Part shown: positions 61,608-64,000 of the stretch, one piece after another
How positions within the stretch are numbered: position 1 is the first letter of the stretch
Layout: each line of letters begins with the position of its first letter
Origin: JBEKTY01 sp049515555
GTDB lineage: Bacteria; Planctomycetota; Planctomycetia; Pirellulales; Thermoguttaceae
Assembly (NCBI GenBank): GCA_049515555.1
Contig: JBEKTY010000060.1
Coordinates: 1 to 64,000 of the forward strand
Length of the DNA: 64,000 bases
Direction of reading: 5' to 3'
Made by a program: the position numbers and the translations under genes
Notes under the pieces: generated by a model
Seen by the model: the letters and a program-made list of their open reading frames with translations, nothing else
Databases searched by the model: none
Told to the model about the DNA's origin: nothing

Positions 61608-62567
61608 TCAGCCCCGCGGCGCCGCATGGCTCGGCGCGGTGGGGGCCTCCAGGTCGCCCAGCGCGAACTGGATGGCGGCCAGATAGAACTCCAACAGCCG
61701 CTTGTCCCAGAAGACGTATGGGTTGTGGCCGATGGTCGAGTAAAAAACCCGCCCCTTGCCCTGGCTTCGCACCCAGGCCAGGGCATAGTCGTTGTCGGGC
61801 CGGTCGACCTTGCCGAAGGATTGCCCCTGGCGCATGTCCGTCTTCTCGGTGTCGATGCTCAGCAGCACCCGCACGCGGTCCCTGGAATAGACCTCCTGGA
61901 AGCGGAAGAACTCGTCGCGGAAATCGAAGCCCTGGCCGCCGAAGGCCCGATTGACGGGATGATCGGGATCGTCGAGCTTGATGAACACGCGCTCGGTGTT
62001 GATGCGGTGGTTGGCGCCCCGCGCGCCGAGCATCAGGGCGAACTCGGGCCAGTCTTCCTGCCCGCCGTGGCCCCACCTGGTAAAGGCCACCGCGGTGCCA
62101 TGGACCCCCAACAGCCCGCCGCCGCCGGTGACGAACTGCATCAGGCTCTGCCGCAGCTCCGCATCGGTGAACAGGTTCCCCACCGTGTTGTTGAGGAACA
62201 CGGCGTCGAACTGCCTGAGAGTCTGGGGCCGAAAGATTTCGGGATCGCGGCTCACTACTGTCTCGAAAGCGCCCGTCTTACGGCCCATGAGCGTGAACGC
62301 CAAACTGGCATGCGGGATCGAGCCGTGGCCCGTGTAACCGACATTCAAGGTGAAGACCAGCAGCTTGCGGGGTTTCTTGGGCGCCGCCGGGGCTTTCGCG
62401 GGGAGCGCCTGCTCGATCTTCAGCCGCTCCTCGGGACTGACCTCCGGCGGGGAGTCGGCCCGGGCGGCCGCGGGCCGAGCGGCAAGAATCGCCACCGCGG
62501 CAAGACAGACCCCAAGGACGTAATAGCCGCGCGCCGCCGGCTGCGGTCCCGTTCTAAACGCTTTCAT
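61608..62567 (-). CDS. Secreted ThuA-domain protein
   Basis: A 319-residue exported protein with a hydrophobic leader (YYVLGVCLAAVAILAARPAAA) and a ThuA (trehalose-utilisation-like, class I glutamine-amidotransferase-fold) domain. Recognisable parts are KLLVFTLNVGYTG, FDAVFLNNTVGN, GGGLLGVHGTAVAF and the late KGRVFYSTIGHNP. ThuA itself takes part in trehalose and keto-sugar metabolism; planctomycete secreted versions usually sit beside Gfo/Idh/MocA oxidoreductases, as here (62608 onward, same strand, 40 bases upstream). This suggests joint action on an oxidised sugar, which is inference. The reaction remains unproven for the family. Confidence 0.85.
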   Translation of the reverse strand: MKAFRTGPQPAARGYYVLGVCLAAVAILAARPAAARADSPPEVSPEERLKIEQALPAKAPAAPKKPRKLLVFTLNVGYTGHGSIPHASLAFTLMGRKTGAFETVVSRDPEIFRPQTLRQFDAVFLNNTVGNLFTDAELRQSLMQFVTGGGGLLGVHGTAVAFTRWGHGGQEDWPEFALMLGARGANHRINTERVFIKLDDPDHPVNRAFGGQGFDFRDEFFRFQEVYSRDRVRVLLSIDTEKTDMRQGQSFGKVDRPDNDYALAWVRSQGKGRVFYSTIGHNPYVFWDKRLLEFYLAAIQFALGDLEAPTAPSHAAPRG

Positions 62568-62607
62568 CGAGATGCTCTCCTATTCGGTTAGACGGTTCGA
62601 TAAAGGC

Positions 62608-64000
62608 TCACCCGTACCAAGGCTCGCGCAGGGCGCGGGCCCGCAGGCGGTTCGCTTCCGCGTCGCCGATGAACTCTTCCTTGGCCGGGTCCCACGTCAA
62701 CGACCGCTGCAATTTGTGGGCGATGATCACCAGGTGACCGAGTGAAGCCGCCCGATGACCTAACTCCTCGGGCGCGCTGGGCGTGGTCCGTTGCCGGATG
62801 CAGTCGAACCAGTTTGCATGATGACTATTGGCAAAGGTCACCTCGCGGTTCTTGAGCTTCATTTCCTGGAAGAGTTGTTCCGGCTGGCCTTCGAGGCGTC
62901 CGCCGGTGGTCATCGACGTCAGCCAGCCGCGCTCGCCGACGAACACGCCGCCAAAATTGCCCTCCAACCGGGCCCCGGCCAGGACGGCTTTGTAGAGGTC
63001 GATTACCTGCCGCCAGTGGTCCACGTGATGAAGCAGGACCCCATTGCCATACCGGCAGGTCAGCGTTGGGAACCGGCCGCTGGCGGGATGAATGATCTCC
63101 ACCGGCCCGGTGCTCTCCATGCCCAAGGCGTATTGGATCACGTCGGCGGCGTGCGAATGGAACCAGGTCACTGAAACCGTCCCGAAGGCTTCGGCAAAGG
63201 CCCACGGCACCACGCCCGGCGACGGGTTCACGTGATAGAGCCGATTGTAGGGCTGCCAGGGCGCCGGCCCCACCCACAAGTCCCAATCCAGGCCGTCCGG
63301 CGGCGGTTCGGCGGGCAGGTAGGCATTGACCGGCACATAGGAACGAATGATCCGCTGGACGTCCGTCTGTTTGGCGGCGGGCTGAAAACGCGGGGCCGTC
63401 CAGGCCATATTCTGCCAAAGTGTGAAAACCGATTTTATCTTGCCCAGCCCGCCGGCCCGCACGAACTCGCAGACGGCCCGGATCTTGGGAATCGAGCGGT
63501 ACTGGGTGCCGGTCTGGAACACGCGGCCGTACCTCCGCACAGTCTGGACCAGCCGGCGTCCCTCGCCGATCGTTACGGAGATCGGTTTCTCGCAGTAGAT
63601 GTCTTTGCCGGCCTTCGCCGCGTGGATTGATTGCAGCGTGTGCCAGTGGTCGGGCGTGGCGATCACTACGGCGTCGATGTCGGATCGGGCCAACAGCTCG
63701 CGGTAGTCGTTGTACGCCGTGCAGCCGTGGTACGTGCCGGTGGGATGCCCTTCGGAATAAATTTCCTCTGCGCGGCGTTGGGCTTCCTCGCGCCGCAGGC
63801 GATCGACGTCGCACACGGCCAGAAGTTGGACCTCGGGATCGCCGGCTAGCCGCAACAGGTGGCCGCGGCCCATGGTCCCGTGGCCGATCAGGCCCACGGT
63901 GATCCGCTGGCTGGGGGCCGTCTGGCCTTCGCGGCCCAAGACCCACGACGGCACGATGCAGGGGGCCGCCAGGGCCGCCGCGCCCTTAAGAAACGTTCGC
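62608..64000 (-). CDS. TAT-exported Gfo/Idh/MocA oxidoreductase, 5' end outside window
   Basis: The gene runs off the right edge. The visible part is about 464 residues and begins inside a twin-arginine leader: reading the last bases on the minus strand gives RTFLKGAAALAAPCIVPSW, so the start codon lies just beyond 64000. The GTG at 63954 is therefore not the start. GLIGHGTMGRGH binds the nucleotide and the catalytic Glu-Lys-Pro is in IYCEKPISVTI. It shares WVGPAPWQPYNRLYHVNP with the gene at 35069-36316, so the two are paralogues. It is followed by the ThuA gene after 40 bases. Confidence 0.85.
   Translation of the reverse strand, partial: RTFLKGAAALAAPCIVPSWVLGREGQTAPSQRITVGLIGHGTMGRGHLLRLAGDPEVQLLAVCDVDRLRREEAQRRAEEIYSEGHPTGTYHGCTAYNDYRELLARSDIDAVVIATPDHWHTLQSIHAAKAGKDIYCEKPISVTIGEGRRLVQTVRRYGRVFQTGTQYRSIPKIRAVCEFVRAGGLGKIKSVFTLWQNMAWTAPRFQPAAKQTDVQRIIRSYVPVNAYLPAEPPPDGLDWDLWVGPAPWQPYNRLYHVNPSPGVVPWAFAEAFGTVSVTWFHSHAADVIQYALGMESTGPVEIIHPASGRFPTLTCRYGNGVLLHHVDHWRQVIDLYKAVLAGARLEGNFGGVFVGERGWLTSMTTGGRLEGQPEQLFQEMKLKNREVTFANSHHANWFDCIRQRTTPSAPEELGHRAASLGHLVIIAHKLQRSLTWDPAKEEFIGDAEANRLRARALREPWYG

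Noticed and set aside
1..64000. tRNA, rRNA, CRISPR arrays or integrase/transposase genes
   Set aside because: None recognised by eye on either strand. A tRNAscan, Rfam and IS-database search would be needed to exclude small or divergent ones.

Overview
The window looks like a chromosomal segment of a planctomycete, possibly Pirellulales-like. That assignment is inferred from gene content and style: GC-rich DNA, many secreted proteins with signal peptides or twin-arginine leaders, four Gfo/Idh/MocA oxidoreductases (two with a clear leader, one cut by the window edge but also carrying one), ThuA, PQQ-propeller and ceramidase-like proteins, and many long intergenic palindromes. I saw no rRNA, tRNA, CRISPR array, transposase or phage gene.

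Region 1 (1-6540) is housekeeping: a small anchored protein, a sugar-type oxidoreductase, a small hypothetical gene bracketed by two copies of one palindrome, the thiamine genes thiS and thiG, and a DinG-type helicase. thiG is preceded by a triplicated 45-bp translation-initiation unit. dinG carries an in-frame palindrome.

Region 2 (6841-22368) is a surface-glycan locus of two convergent gene runs. The plus-strand run has a polyprenyl-phosphate type GT2, a methyltransferase, a LegB-like 4,6-dehydratase, a sugar-1-phosphate nucleotidyltransferase and an RMD-like reductase. The minus-strand run has three GT4 glycosyltransferases, a NeuD/PglD-type acetyltransferase, a perosamine-synthase-like aminotransferase, an FkbM methyltransferase on a long repetitive coiled coil, and a multi-pass GT-C-like membrane protein of visibly lower GC. 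Together they could make and polymerise an N-acylated amino-deoxy sugar glycan. The coiled-coil FkbM protein resembles in concept the WbdD molecular ruler and is the most interesting object here.

Region 3 (22585-42832) is mostly carbohydrate catabolism: a frameshifted beta-helix protein, a TIM-barrel sugar isomerase, a CBM6/discoidin secreted protein, a run of HEAT protein, GlpD-like dehydrogenase, uroporphyrinogen-decarboxylase-fold protein and FGGY kinase with a palindrome at every junction, a Gfo/Idh/MocA enzyme, a transglutaminase-fold secreted protein bracketed by direct palindromic repeats, a PQQ-type propeller, and a YeiH-type transporter followed by a 46-residue membrane protein gene.

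Region 4 (43153-64000) has a ceramidase-like protein with an oxidoreductase, and a converging run of very large secreted proteins (GH42-like, SGNH hydrolase, CBM9-DUF6067-like, LamG-DUF6067-like), then a propeller-like secreted protein, a ThuA protein and a truncated oxidoreductase. This looks like a complex-glycan degradation locus; the substrate cannot be read from the sequence.
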